Virus record (IMG/VR): IMGVR_UViG_3300025131_009148
Location: 1 to 23,671 of that record
Direction: 5' to 3' (one strand)
DNA: 23,671 nucleotides
Source: a virus
In this document: piece after piece, positions 14,926 through 22,088 of the stretch
How positions within the stretch are numbered: the stretch's first letter is position 1
Layout of the letters: every line of letters begins with the position of its first letter
Program-made: the position numbers and the translations under genes
The notes under the pieces: generated by a model
What the model was told of the DNA's origin: nothing
What the model saw: only the letters and a program-made list of their open reading frames with translations
The model's database searches: none

Positions 14926-15189
14926 CTAGTTGTGTTTAATAAATTTATCTACAAAATCTGTAACAGTTGGCTTTTCTAGCTGAGCTAATTTCCAAGCCTT
15001 CTCTTCAAATTTCTTTTTTTCTTCCCTATTTAATCCATTAACAAAGCTTTTCATGCACATCAAAACAAAACCAGAGAAAGGCATTTGATATTCATCTTTA
15101 CAATATTGTTCACAAATATTAATAAAGTTCCTCTCATGTTTTGGCACATAAATAGAAATACGGCCATATAGTTTGTTTCTCTTTTCCAT
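14926..15189 (-). CDS. hypothetical protein, 87 aa
   Basis: Small protein starting with a basic beta-strand-like segment (LYGRISIYVPKHERNF) followed by helices. That order is reminiscent of ribbon-helix-helix or plasmid-type DNA-binding proteins, but no family is clear. It contains three cysteines without a metal-binding spacing. AGGAG is correctly placed before the ATG, which overlaps the upstream stop by one base. Confidence 0.6.
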   Translation of the reverse strand: MEKRNKLYGRISIYVPKHERNFINICEQYCKDEYQMPFSGFVLMCMKSFVNGLNREEKKKFEEKAWKLAQLEKPTVTDFVDKFIKHN

Positions 15190-15614
15190 TAACTTCTCCT
15201 GTTGTATCTAAAGCTGAATTTCTCATTAGGTAGTGGAAGTATCTTTAAAGCAGGGATTCCTTTCTTAAACTTTTTCCCTTCTTCATATTTATCTTTATCA
15301 AAATATAACTTCACTTTATAAAATTCTTCATTTTGCTTATCAATTACGTAATCTCGAGTGTTATCTAATAACCCTAAATGAAATAGGGCTGTTCTAGTGG
15401 GAACCTTCAATTCTAGTCCTAAGTCAACTTCAGTAGTATCTTTAGTCAAGATTAAATCTTTGTTTAGAGAAATAGCAAATCCAAAGCAAGCAGCTTTAAA
15501 GAATGCATCAGGTAACATCTGAACTTGGTCGGGGGGTACTATAAAGGGGGGATTTCCTTCACACCGATATTCTAGAACCATATGAACTGCGCCTGTTTGT
15601 GGATCACGATGCAT
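15189..15614 (-). CDS. hypothetical protein, 141 aa
   Basis: Not recognised. It is mostly beta-rich, with PPFIVPPDQVQMLP near 22-35, a hydrophobic helix (FFKAACFGFAISL) and a Lys-rich C-terminal half containing KVKLYFDKDKYEEGKKF. There is no signal peptide. The first ATG (15614) overlaps the helicase end by 11 bases without an SD; a second in-frame ATG at 15581 (MVLEYRCEG) is an alternative start. It is flanked by the UvsW-like helicase and small unknown genes. Confidence 0.6.
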   Translation of the reverse strand: MHRDPQTGAVHMVLEYRCEGNPPFIVPPDQVQMLPDAFFKAACFGFAISLNKDLILTKDTTEVDLGLELKVPTRTALFHLGLLDNTRDYVIDKQNEEFYKVKLYFDKDKYEEGKKFKKGIPALKILPLPNEKFSFRYNRRS

Positions 15615-17025
15615 CTATTTCTTTCTTTAAATCAAATGAAGGTTCAGATTTATAAACTTTTAATCGGGCCCTAGAGTGACGCTGTAGCATTCCACTATCA
15701 GCATCAAAGAAATCAATAATAGTAGCAAGAGACTTATTTTCAGCCCTCCTTAAAGCCCGACCAATCCTTTGAACAGTTTGTTTGATTGACTTCCCCCCGC
15801 CCGCTAAAATAATTACGTCTAACGCCGGTATATTGACCCCTTCGTTAACTACTGTGCTAATCATGATGGGGGTCTTTTTTTCTTTAAAAGCTTTTATATA
15901 TTCTATTCTTAAACTACTGTCAGTTGAACCCGACATAAATACTGCTTCAGGCATCATCTCTTTTAATACAGCCCCGTGTTCAGCTACTCGAGTAACAGTA
16001 ATTAATACTGATTTTCCTTCTCCAGCATATTGTCTAGCCAACCTACATATTAAGGCATTCCTTTTTGCATTCCTTAATATATTCTGTTTGTATGCTGCTT
16101 GCCAATCCGAGTAGCGCTGGATAGGAGTAATTCTATACATTTGAATTTCGGGTCTTGCTAATAGGCCCCGCTCAATTAATAAACTACTACTTACATGATG
16201 GAGGACCCTACCCGTAGCAGCCTCTAATAGTTCTCTATCTAAACTACCCTCATCTCCGGGGGTAGCGGTAAGCCCTATTTTATAATAGGAATCTAATTGT
16301 TGAGCAATCTTGAAATAGGTATTTTGTATTTTTCCTTTGCCTCCAATATTAATATGGTGGGCTTCATCTATTATTAATACATCACCCTCTTTAAATATTA
16401 AAGATAATTGATGATCATTCGCTTTTAATTTTGACCATAGGGACTGGATAGTTGAAACTGTAAATTGTGCAGGCTCCCATACTGAGTCTCCAATTTGACC
16501 TACTCGGTGTTCTCCCAACATCTTCTTTAGTTCTTCTACAGTTTGATGTAATAGATTTAGCGTAGGTACAATAATAATTGAATTGAGGTTTAAGTCTCTA
16601 AGGGCTGCAGCCATTACAATTGTCTTACCTGCACCCGTTGCGTGATGAATAATGCCCCTACCCTGCTCTAGAATCTTACTTAGGGCCTCTTCTTGATAGT
16701 CTCTAAGCTTTGGAATACTAAGCCCTTGAGTAATCATCATGGGTAAGGGCTCTGATTTGGGCTTTACTCTGCAATCCGTCCAAGTTATAGGAACTTCTCT
16801 AGCCTTTAATTTCTGGATAAACTTACCTGTCCAACCCGCAGGGAATTTAGCATAATTAAAATATCTAATACTATCAGTCTTCTTCATTCTTCGGGGAGGG
16901 CGTTGAGAGAAATCTAGCCCATAGTAGGTATACTCTTTAGTACACCACTCATTAATAAGCTTAGATTCTTCTGGGCTTACTTTACCAACAACAGCAGTAT
17001 AGCTATTATTGATATTAAAGTGCAT
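15604..17025 (-). CDS. SF2 DNA helicase (UvsW/SSL2-like)
   Basis: About 473 aa from the ATG at 17025; the frame also holds a TTG at 17067. An N-terminal accessory domain of roughly 100 residues precedes a complete SF2 core: the Q-motif-like LRDYQEEAL, Walker A HATGAGKT (about 128-135), motif Ia VPTLNLLHQT, DEAH in LIIDEAHH (about 220-223), motif III GLTATP, motif V in NEGVNIPALD, and motif VI QTVQRIGRALRR. T4 UvsW, of similar size and layout, unwinds branched DNA and R-loops and helps move from origin- to recombination-dependent replication. The UvsY-like and SSB genes fit a T4-like recombination set. The start overlaps the sigma-factor gene end by 11 bases. Confidence 0.85.
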   Translation of the reverse strand: MHFNINNSYTAVVGKVSPEESKLINEWCTKEYTYYGLDFSQRPPRRMKKTDSIRYFNYAKFPAGWTGKFIQKLKAREVPITWTDCRVKPKSEPLPMMITQGLSIPKLRDYQEEALSKILEQGRGIIHHATGAGKTIVMAAALRDLNLNSIIIVPTLNLLHQTVEELKKMLGEHRVGQIGDSVWEPAQFTVSTIQSLWSKLKANDHQLSLIFKEGDVLIIDEAHHINIGGKGKIQNTYFKIAQQLDSYYKIGLTATPGDEGSLDRELLEAATGRVLHHVSSSLLIERGLLARPEIQMYRITPIQRYSDWQAAYKQNILRNAKRNALICRLARQYAGEGKSVLITVTRVAEHGAVLKEMMPEAVFMSGSTDSSLRIEYIKAFKEKKTPIMISTVVNEGVNIPALDVIILAGGGKSIKQTVQRIGRALRRAENKSLATIIDFFDADSGMLQRHSRARLKVYKSEPSFDLKKEIDAS

Positions 17026-17650
17026 ATTTTGTAGTGGCGAGCCCAATGCAATTTCTAATTGTTTCAAAATACCCCGATATGGCTGGTCTGGAAATTGTTA
17101 ACATTCTAGCTATTGTATTCCTGGATATGTGAGGGAAAGCTAATTTGATTCTGAAAACTTTTATTAATCGTATATTCCTTTTTAATCTTCTTTCTACGTC
17201 TGCAACAATAGTCCAATACAATTCTTCAGACCATTCAAGGGTAGCAGCTTGGTAACTATCGCTAGAAACTAATTGTTGATAGATCATTCTCTCTACGGAA
17301 GGAGTCATATCTTGATGAGGGGCATGAATAGTGGTATCTAGACTAACTTTATAACCCAAGCGGGTGGTACGGTTGATAGCCCTCAATTCTTTTATAATCA
17401 ATTGAGTCATCCGCATTCTAATCCAGGTTAATATGGTTGACCCCTTACCCTCTTTAAAAGTTTGGAGGGCCTGCCATAGACCAACTCGAGTAGCTTGAAG
17501 GAAGTCTTCTTGGTCCCTTGCCCCTGTTGGGTCAAAGTACTTGTACGGTTCTACCATATTGACTGTTGAGCTCCAGAGCTCCTCGAAAGCCTGGGAATCG
17601 TTCTTTTTTAAAAATTTGTCTGCTAGTTGTAAAGCTCGTTCGTTTGTCAT
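17015..17650 (-). CDS. sigma-70-family RNA polymerase sigma factor
   Basis: About 211 aa. Region 2 is recognisable near 45-95: DQEDFLQATRVGLWQALQTF matches the D-x-x-D-L-x-Q-x-x-x-x-G-L pattern and is followed by ILTWIRMRMTQLIIKEL. A helix-turn-helix at the C-terminal end (HISRNTIARMLTISRPAIS) fits region 4. Such phage factors redirect host RNA polymerase to phage promoters, usually for middle or late genes. The ATG at 17650 is preferred over an in-frame TTG six bases upstream because GGAG lies 6 bases before it. A 81-base non-coding gap with a perfect palindrome precedes it, one of the few real gaps in the leftward block, so it may have its own promoter. Confidence 0.75.
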   Translation of the reverse strand: MTNERALQLADKFLKKNDSQAFEELWSSTVNMVEPYKYFDPTGARDQEDFLQATRVGLWQALQTFKEGKGSTILTWIRMRMTQLIIKELRAINRTTRLGYKVSLDTTIHAPHQDMTPSVERMIYQQLVSSDSYQAATLEWSEELYWTIVADVERRLKRNIRLIKVFRIKLAFPHISRNTIARMLTISRPAISGYFETIRNCIGLATTKYAL

Positions 17651-17676
17651 TTGCAACTCCGGCTAATTGTCAAGTG

Positions 17677-17702
17677 TTTGTAATATAAAAATATATTACA
17701 AA
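17677..17702. repeat. perfect 11-bp inverted repeat with 4-base loop
   Basis: TTTGTAATATA (17677-17687), loop AAAA, then TATATTACAAA (17692-17702) is a perfect palindromic arm pair in the gap between the dCMP hydroxymethylase-like gene A and the sigma-factor gene. There is no T-run after it on either strand, so it does not look like an ordinary terminator. It could be an operator for a dimeric repressor or an mRNA hairpin affecting the sigma gene. I see no convincing -35/-10 pair around it. Confidence 0.6.
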
Positions 17703-17731
17703 TATAATATCTGATGCAACTACTTTTTCTT

Positions 17732-18625
17732 CTACTTTCTTGCTTTTAGATAGTTATATTCTTGATTAAGGTCACCGTCTAGTATAAAATTTACTAAATT
17801 TTTAATGAGGGGAGACTTGATAAAAGACTCGGGATCATGGCCCTCATATAGTATTCCATAGGCTTTTAAAAAATCCTCCGTAAGTACTCTTGTGTTAAAC
17901 TTAGTAGGAAGAATCTCCCAGCGTTCACTACAAACATTATCCAGAGTGAATAAAAGTTTTTCGATAAAGTTTCTTCCATCTCTCTCCCTTTTTTTGGGGT
18001 AGTACATATGGGAAGCAAAATGATAGTATGGTCCGACCTCTATACCTAAACAATGGGCTATATATCTCTGTAAAAATGTGTGGTGGAAAATATCATAGGG
18101 TAACAGGTTTATTACATCATTAGTCCGCATATTTACATAACAGTGTAATTTTTTATCTCTTATTATAAAATGCTGGACAAGAGTACAAGGTCTTCGGTTG
18201 AAATCCCGTTGATAGTGAAGATAGTCAGCCCTCCACATATTTATAATAGCTTCTCTTGAAGTTTTTTGTTTCTTTAATTGATTAATTACGGCAGGAACTT
18301 GTGAGTTATAACATTCACCGTAAGCATAGTCAAATCGGCCTCCCTCTTTTTCTAGTTTCCTTCTCCAGGCTGGCCTATATTTATAGGCCAGCCCTGGATT
18401 GGCGTACTCTTGCATCATAAATATTCCTGACATTCTATCAAATAATTCTTGAAAACACCACTTCCAATTTTTCTTTAAATATAATAAGGACTGGGTTGGG
18501 TCCTCCAAACATATATGAATACCGGTTAGCTCTCGAGTCTTTGCCTCTAATTTCCCCTCACTCGCTATGGTCTTAATAAGATCCCTGTATATGGGGTTTA
18601 TATTATGTCCTTTAAATACGTGCAT
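17732..18625 (-). CDS. dCMP hydroxymethylase (T4 gp42-like, copy A)
   Basis: 297-aa thymidylate-synthase-fold enzyme, closest in motifs to T4 dCMP hydroxymethylase. Key residues match gp42 almost in number: E60 (gp42 E60), catalytic C147 in RRPCTLVQ (C148), VNMRTNDV with R167 and D170 (gp42 VNMRSNDV), and D178 in LLPYDI (D179), the residue that selects dCMP over dUMP. H206 and Y208 in SHMYY complete the site. The dimer-arm motif is SRE instead of SRR. The predicted reaction is dCMP plus methylene-tetrahydrofolate to 5-hydroxymethyl-dCMP, or to 5-methyl-dCMP if it reduces the intermediate. It has about 50 extra residues relative to gp42 (246 aa, from memory), mainly C-terminal. The ATG overlaps the helicase TAA, with GGAGG about 13 bases upstream. 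Confidence 0.8.
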   Translation of the reverse strand: MHVFKGHNINPIYRDLIKTIASEGKLEAKTRELTGIHICLEDPTQSLLYLKKNWKWCFQELFDRMSGIFMMQEYANPGLAYKYRPAWRRKLEKEGGRFDYAYGECYNSQVPAVINQLKKQKTSREAIINMWRADYLHYQRDFNRRPCTLVQHFIIRDKKLHCYVNMRTNDVINLLPYDIFHHTFLQRYIAHCLGIEVGPYYHFASHMYYPKKRERDGRNFIEKLLFTLDNVCSERWEILPTKFNTRVLTEDFLKAYGILYEGHDPESFIKSPLIKNLVNFILDGDLNQEYNYLKARK

Positions 18626-19950
18626 TAGAACTCTAATCCTCCTTCTCCTGGTGTAATGGCTAATATTTCCTCGTTAAAAGTCATATTTACAGTACCGGTT
18701 GGTCCATTTGATTGTTTAGAAATAATAATTTCCATCTCATCATTTAAAGAATCTTGAAAATAATATCGCTCTCTATACAACATCATTACCAATCGAGCAG
18801 TTTCTTCGTAGTTGCCTGAGTCTTTTAAATCACTTAGCTGGGGTCTTTTGTCCGACCTCTTCTCAACTTGTCTATTGATCTGTACTAGACAACAAATATG
18901 ACAATCAAATTCTTCGGCCATTCTTGCCATTTCCCCCAATTTTACCCCTACGGTTTGAGCTTTATTAACACTAACATTAACATCTATTAGTTTATCAAAT
19001 AGGTCAAAAAACACTACATCAATTTTTGAATGTTGATTTATTTGATATAAAACGCTCCTGACATCTGCCACAGAAATAGACCGTGAAGGAATAATATGAT
19101 AATTCATTTCCTTATCTAGTCGGTGATTTGCCTTTTTTATTAAATCAAGTCTATAGTCTTCGGCTTTCCAAGCGTAAGACTGAAGAATCTCGGTTAGGGG
19201 AATCTTGGTCATCAGGGCTTCTAATCTGTCTTGCTCGGTTCTAAAGCCTTGTTCAATTCCAAAATTTACTACCCCATAGCCACCCTCTAACAAATTTAAT
19301 ATTATATTAGTTTTAAGAGAAGACTTGCCCAATCCGGGTCTTGCAGCAAGTACGCTGATATCACCAGGTGACATTCCGTTTGCTACAAGCTTATCTAAAT
19401 TTTCCCACCCGAACTTGATAATCTTTTTATCTCTCCTAGAAATAAAGTCTGCTCTACGGGCCTCAGTCATTTCTCCTGAGCTAATAACCCTAATTGCACT
19501 AGAATAAAAAGGTGTGGCTTTCCAAAGGGTTTCCATAGTATGTTTTAAATAGGAGTCTTGCTCCATTACATCTTCATAACCCTTTTTCATAATATCATCT
19601 GCAGCAAGAATTATATTCCGCTTGATTGCTTTGTCTTGGAGGATGCTGATATAAGTATCTAATTCTGTGTCTGAAATAGAGCTTTCAGTTAATTCGGCTA
19701 ATTTTAAAGGACCCCCTACTGCATCTAAACTATTAGTACTTTTTAGTTGTTCTGTCAATGAAACCAGACTTACATCTTTACTAGATTGAAATAGTCCTTC
19801 CATCCCCACAAAAATCAAGCCATGTGACCTTTTGTGGAAGTGTTCTTTTGATAAAAGACTCATGCCCTGCGCTAAACAAGATTTGCTTATTATCATTAAG
19901 CCTAATACAACGGCTTCAGCTTCTGGATTTTGTGGTAGTTTTTCTGGCAT
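18625..19950 (-). CDS. DnaB-type replicative DNA helicase
   Basis: 441-aa hexameric helicase. The N-terminal domain begins PQNPEAEAVVLGLMI, close to the DnaB start PhSxEAExxVLG. The RecA-like motor has Walker A ARPGLGKSS (about 204-212), a Walker B-like strand VVFFDLFDKL (IDYLQL in most relatives), CLVQINRQVEKR, and RPQLSDLKDSGNYEETA, followed by MMLYRERYY, all typical of DnaB. It unwinds the fork on the lagging strand and would partner with the DnaG-type primase and the loader encoded just upstream. Start codon directly follows the loader stop (TAGATG). Confidence 0.93.
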   Translation of the reverse strand: MPEKLPQNPEAEAVVLGLMIISKSCLAQGMSLLSKEHFHKRSHGLIFVGMEGLFQSSKDVSLVSLTEQLKSTNSLDAVGGPLKLAELTESSISDTELDTYISILQDKAIKRNIILAADDIMKKGYEDVMEQDSYLKHTMETLWKATPFYSSAIRVISSGEMTEARRADFISRRDKKIIKFGWENLDKLVANGMSPGDISVLAARPGLGKSSLKTNIILNLLEGGYGVVNFGIEQGFRTEQDRLEALMTKIPLTEILQSYAWKAEDYRLDLIKKANHRLDKEMNYHIIPSRSISVADVRSVLYQINQHSKIDVVFFDLFDKLIDVNVSVNKAQTVGVKLGEMARMAEEFDCHICCLVQINRQVEKRSDKRPQLSDLKDSGNYEETARLVMMLYRERYYFQDSLNDEMEIIISKQSNGPTGTVNMTFNEEILAITPGEGGLEF

Positions 19951-20496
19951 CTATAACTCTAAAAAGTCACAACTATCTTCTATTCTAAAAAAGTTTGAGT
20001 TACCTATAAAGGCTTCCAAATCATCTATATCACAAGAAACGGTAACGAAAATAGGCAGTTCCCTAGAATATCTCTCGTGTATAATAGTATATAATTTTGT
20101 TTGCTGGAACTCATTCCAACGAGTCAAGCCTATCTCCTGAAGAATTACGAGGTCAGAATTAACCAGATCTTCCTCCATTTTTGCTTCCATACTCGACCTC
20201 TCTTGGAAATCCAGAGTATTGATTCTAAGAAGGTAGCTTGGAATGTCAATAATGCTGACTCTATTTTTAAAACGCCCTTTTCTGAGAAGGTGTTCAACCG
20301 TTCTTCCCATTGTCTTGGTAGTAACCTTAGCATTACCAATAAAAGCCAACCCCCGAGGAGTAGGAAAACTATCAATATATTTTTCAATATGTTTAATAAT
20401 GGTCGGAGAAAGGCCGAGCTGCTGGTATGTGGATTCATAATCGGTCTCCTTGAAGCCCCAAAGCTTCAAATATTTTTTAATCTTCTGTTTTGTCAT
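19951..20496 (-). CDS. DnaC/IstB-like helicase loader with decayed ATPase motifs
   Basis: 181 aa, encoded immediately before the DnaB-type helicase. The C-terminal half follows the DnaC/IstB order: a P-loop-like strand GLAFIGNAKVTTKTMG, a Walker B-like DLVILQEIG, a Trp-containing helix, IIHERYSRELPIFVTVS (the RYxxxxPIxxTSN segment) and FFRIEDSC. The Walker A lacks the G-x4-GKT arrangement, and the Walker B Asp is Gln, so ATP hydrolysis is doubtful. It may load the helicase without ATP turnover, as proposed for some phage loaders, or act as an adaptor. It overlaps the upstream DUF7694 gene by 20 bases and has no clear ribosome site. Confidence 0.65.
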   Translation of the reverse strand: MTKQKIKKYLKLWGFKETDYESTYQQLGLSPTIIKHIEKYIDSFPTPRGLAFIGNAKVTTKTMGRTVEHLLRKGRFKNRVSIIDIPSYLLRINTLDFQERSSMEAKMEEDLVNSDLVILQEIGLTRWNEFQQTKLYTIIHERYSRELPIFVTVSCDIDDLEAFIGNSNFFRIEDSCDFLEL

Positions 20497-21070
20497 CTGC
20501 TACTGAGGGGTGCCAGTGTTCTGCACTTGTTTTTACTTTTTCTAGTAATTCTTCGTCTGTCATATGAGTGGCATCCTCCGGTCTTTCTCTTTTCCTCCAA
20601 GGTCTTTGTTTTGTTCCACAAGCTTCTCCGTCGTCAACCAACCTTTCTGTGAAACCGAAGGGAAAAGGAACTAATTTTTCTTTTAATATAAATAAGTGAT
20701 ATTGATTAGCAGAGTCAACGAGCCTGCGTTCCATAGGGAATAATTCTACTCCCTCATTGTCTGGTCCAATAATATTGTTTTTAATTAATTGCATATCTCT
20801 CCAATCATGGAAAGCATTCCTATCAAGTCTCTTAATTGATAAGTGCCACATTTCAGGCCAATCATGATCGGGGTCAATTGTGGCCTCGAATATAGATACT
20901 TGATAAAGATTGTTCTTCATAATTTTCGAGGGAGAGTCGTAGTTTCCCGAAGCTTTAGAAATAGGGGTTTCTTTTGGGTCTACCTCATAAAAGGGTCCAA
21001 ACCTAATCTTCCTCTTCTTAAGATATTTACAATATTCCCTATGGGATTTAAATTCTACTAATCCTTCCAT
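20477..21070 (-). CDS. DUF7694-like phage protein
   Basis: 197-aa protein whose centre follows a pattern seen in many phages: WPEMWHLSIKRLD, then DWRDMQLIKNNIIGPDNEGVELFP and ANQYHLFIL. I recall this as the DUF7694 family, whose function is unknown. The C-terminal tail is hydrophilic with a TDEELLEKVKTS helix. AAGGATGG lies before the ATG, and the start overlaps the preceding small gene by 13 bases. Its constant location near replication-initiation genes here suggests a replication-associated role, without proof. Confidence 0.65.
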   Translation of the reverse strand: MEGLVEFKSHREYCKYLKKRKIRFGPFYEVDPKETPISKASGNYDSPSKIMKNNLYQVSIFEATIDPDHDWPEMWHLSIKRLDRNAFHDWRDMQLIKNNIIGPDNEGVELFPMERRLVDSANQYHLFILKEKLVPFPFGFTERLVDDGEACGTKQRPWRKRERPEDATHMTDEELLEKVKTSAEHWHPSVADDKTED

Positions 21071-21225
21071 TTTCCATCCTTAATTAAATGTAGTGTTCTA
21101 TGCTTAATAATTTCAAACATAAGAGCGGCCATAGAGTTTGCTTCATAGACTCCAGCGTCACAATAATACCTATAGAGGCCGTCTCCTTTTCTTTCCTTTT
21201 TATATCTCTTTCTAAGTCTTCCCAT
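21058..21225 (-). CDS. small hypothetical protein, 55 aa
   Basis: Open frame of 55 codons filling the gap between the initiator-like gene and the DUF7694 gene. The protein starts with a strongly basic stretch (MGRLRKRYKKERKGDG), then LYRYYCDAGVYEANS and a short helix. It reads like a small nucleic-acid-binding protein. No SD is visible (TTTAATTAA before the ATG). Tight packing between neighbours and a 13-base overlap with the next gene support it being real. Confidence 0.5.
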   Translation of the reverse strand: MGRLRKRYKKERKGDGLYRYYCDAGVYEANSMAALMFEIIKHRTLHLIKDGKWKD

Positions 21226-21251
21226 TTAATTAAATATACAATTCTCTTTTT

Positions 21252-21989
21252 CTACTTGATCACTCGTACTCTCTTTTGCTTTGCCTTCTTTTTATGTTTA
21301 GCAACATATTGGTGAATGTTTGATTCTATCTGCTTTAAAGATTTTAACTTATCCTTCCAATAGTCTTGTTCTACAAAATAAGATATGGCTGCTTTCCATT
21401 CCCCTAAAGTAAAATTGTGTTCTCTTAAAATACGTCCAGCACATGAAATTTGAGCCCTCCGCCATTCGGGTGTGACTACAACCCCCCGTCCATATAATGT
21501 ATTGAGTTCGTCAGCAAAATAATTTACTAACTCAACTCGTCGCCGCTTAGCATCTAAATCATATATTTTATCTAAGACTCTTTTAAATCTTAATGTAATA
21601 TTATATATGTTTCGCTCCTGTCTTTTTAGTCCTATTAAACCTTTAGAAGTCTTACTATCTTTATATTTATTTATTATATATAATATATAATGCTGTTCGC
21701 CTCCAGTTCGATTTTTATCTTTTAATGTAAGAAGGGTACTTTTTCCTGAAAGCTGGTCTTTTAATTGAACGTTTTCTTTAGTTTGTTCGATTGCTATTAA
21801 TTTTTGTTCGACTAATCGGGCGATCGAACAGGAAAATTCTAATTCTGTCTGGTGGGTTATAGTGGGTAGGTGGTCCAAGGGTATCCCCGATTTCTCTGTG
21901 ATATAACGAGCGAACATCAAATAAATTGTCAGTTCCTTCTTAGTTAAACTATTGAAATATTTAATAATATTGTCTGAGAGTTGTATCAT
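21252..21989 (-). CDS. probable replication initiator / replisome organiser
   Basis: 245 aa. The N-terminal 60 residues are helical with a winged-helix look (TKKELTIYLMFARYI, LEFSCSIARLVEQKLIAI), as in phage replication-initiation proteins. The C-terminal part (about 130-245) is helical with WRRAQISCAGRIL, a Trp/Lys-rich segment and a strongly basic tail (KHKKKAKQKRVRVIK). It is first in the leftward block and is followed by the small basic protein, DUF7694, loader and helicase genes, the order seen for lambda-O/P-like and DnaD-like modules. Its gene also contains clustered TGTTCGAY repeats and an A/T-only run. Family not identified by sequence alone; it could be a transcription regulator instead. 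No SD precedes the ATG. Confidence 0.5.
   Translation of the reverse strand: MIQLSDNIIKYFNSLTKKELTIYLMFARYITEKSGIPLDHLPTITHQTELEFSCSIARLVEQKLIAIEQTKENVQLKDQLSGKSTLLTLKDKNRTGGEQHYILYIINKYKDSKTSKGLIGLKRQERNIYNITLRFKRVLDKIYDLDAKRRRVELVNYFADELNTLYGRGVVVTPEWRRAQISCAGRILREHNFTLGEWKAAISYFVEQDYWKDKLKSLKQIESNIHQYVAKHKKKAKQKRVRVIK
21660..21830. other. candidate replication origin inside the initiator gene
   Basis: An A/T-only run of 32 bp (21660-21691) is followed by five TGTTCGAY-like 8-mers: 21694-21701 (TGTTCGCC), 21705-21712 (AGTTCGAT), 21784-21791 (TGTTCGAT), 21805-21812 (TGTTCGAC) and 21823-21830 (inverted, TGTTCGAT). The arrangement of repeats beside an AT-rich tract within the initiator gene resembles the lambda origin in gene O. 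The repeats partly reflect repeated Glu-Gln codons, so this is a hypothesis. Confidence 0.35.
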
Positions 21990-22044
21990 TATTCAAATAT
22001 TAGTCAGGATATTAATTTTATTAAAAGATCTAAAAACTTTTTAA

Positions 22045-22073
22045 TTAGCACCAGATATATTCAATTATATAAT
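22045..22073 (+). promoter_or_regulatory. sigma-70-type promoter for the rightward genes
   Basis: TTAGCA at 22045-22050 (4 of 6 match to TTGACA), a 17-base spacer, and a perfect TATAAT at 22068-22073. Transcription would start near 22080, leaving only about 9 bases before the ATG at 22089. The region 21990-22073 separates the leftward replication block from the rightward genes and is AT-rich; I could not find an equally good promoter pointing left. Confidence 0.6.
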
Positions 22074-22088
22074 ATGGACTATCATAAA

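Noticed and set aside
17645-17673. TTGACA at 17668-17673 (minus strand) as a promoter for the sigma gene
   Set aside because: At 17 bases the -10 position reads ATGACA and falls on the start codon itself.
20101-20652. 183-codon plus-strand ORF, and other rightward ORFs within 2000-21300
   Set aside because: They lie opposite well-supported leftward genes, have low-complexity or hydrophobic shadow sequences, and no motifs.
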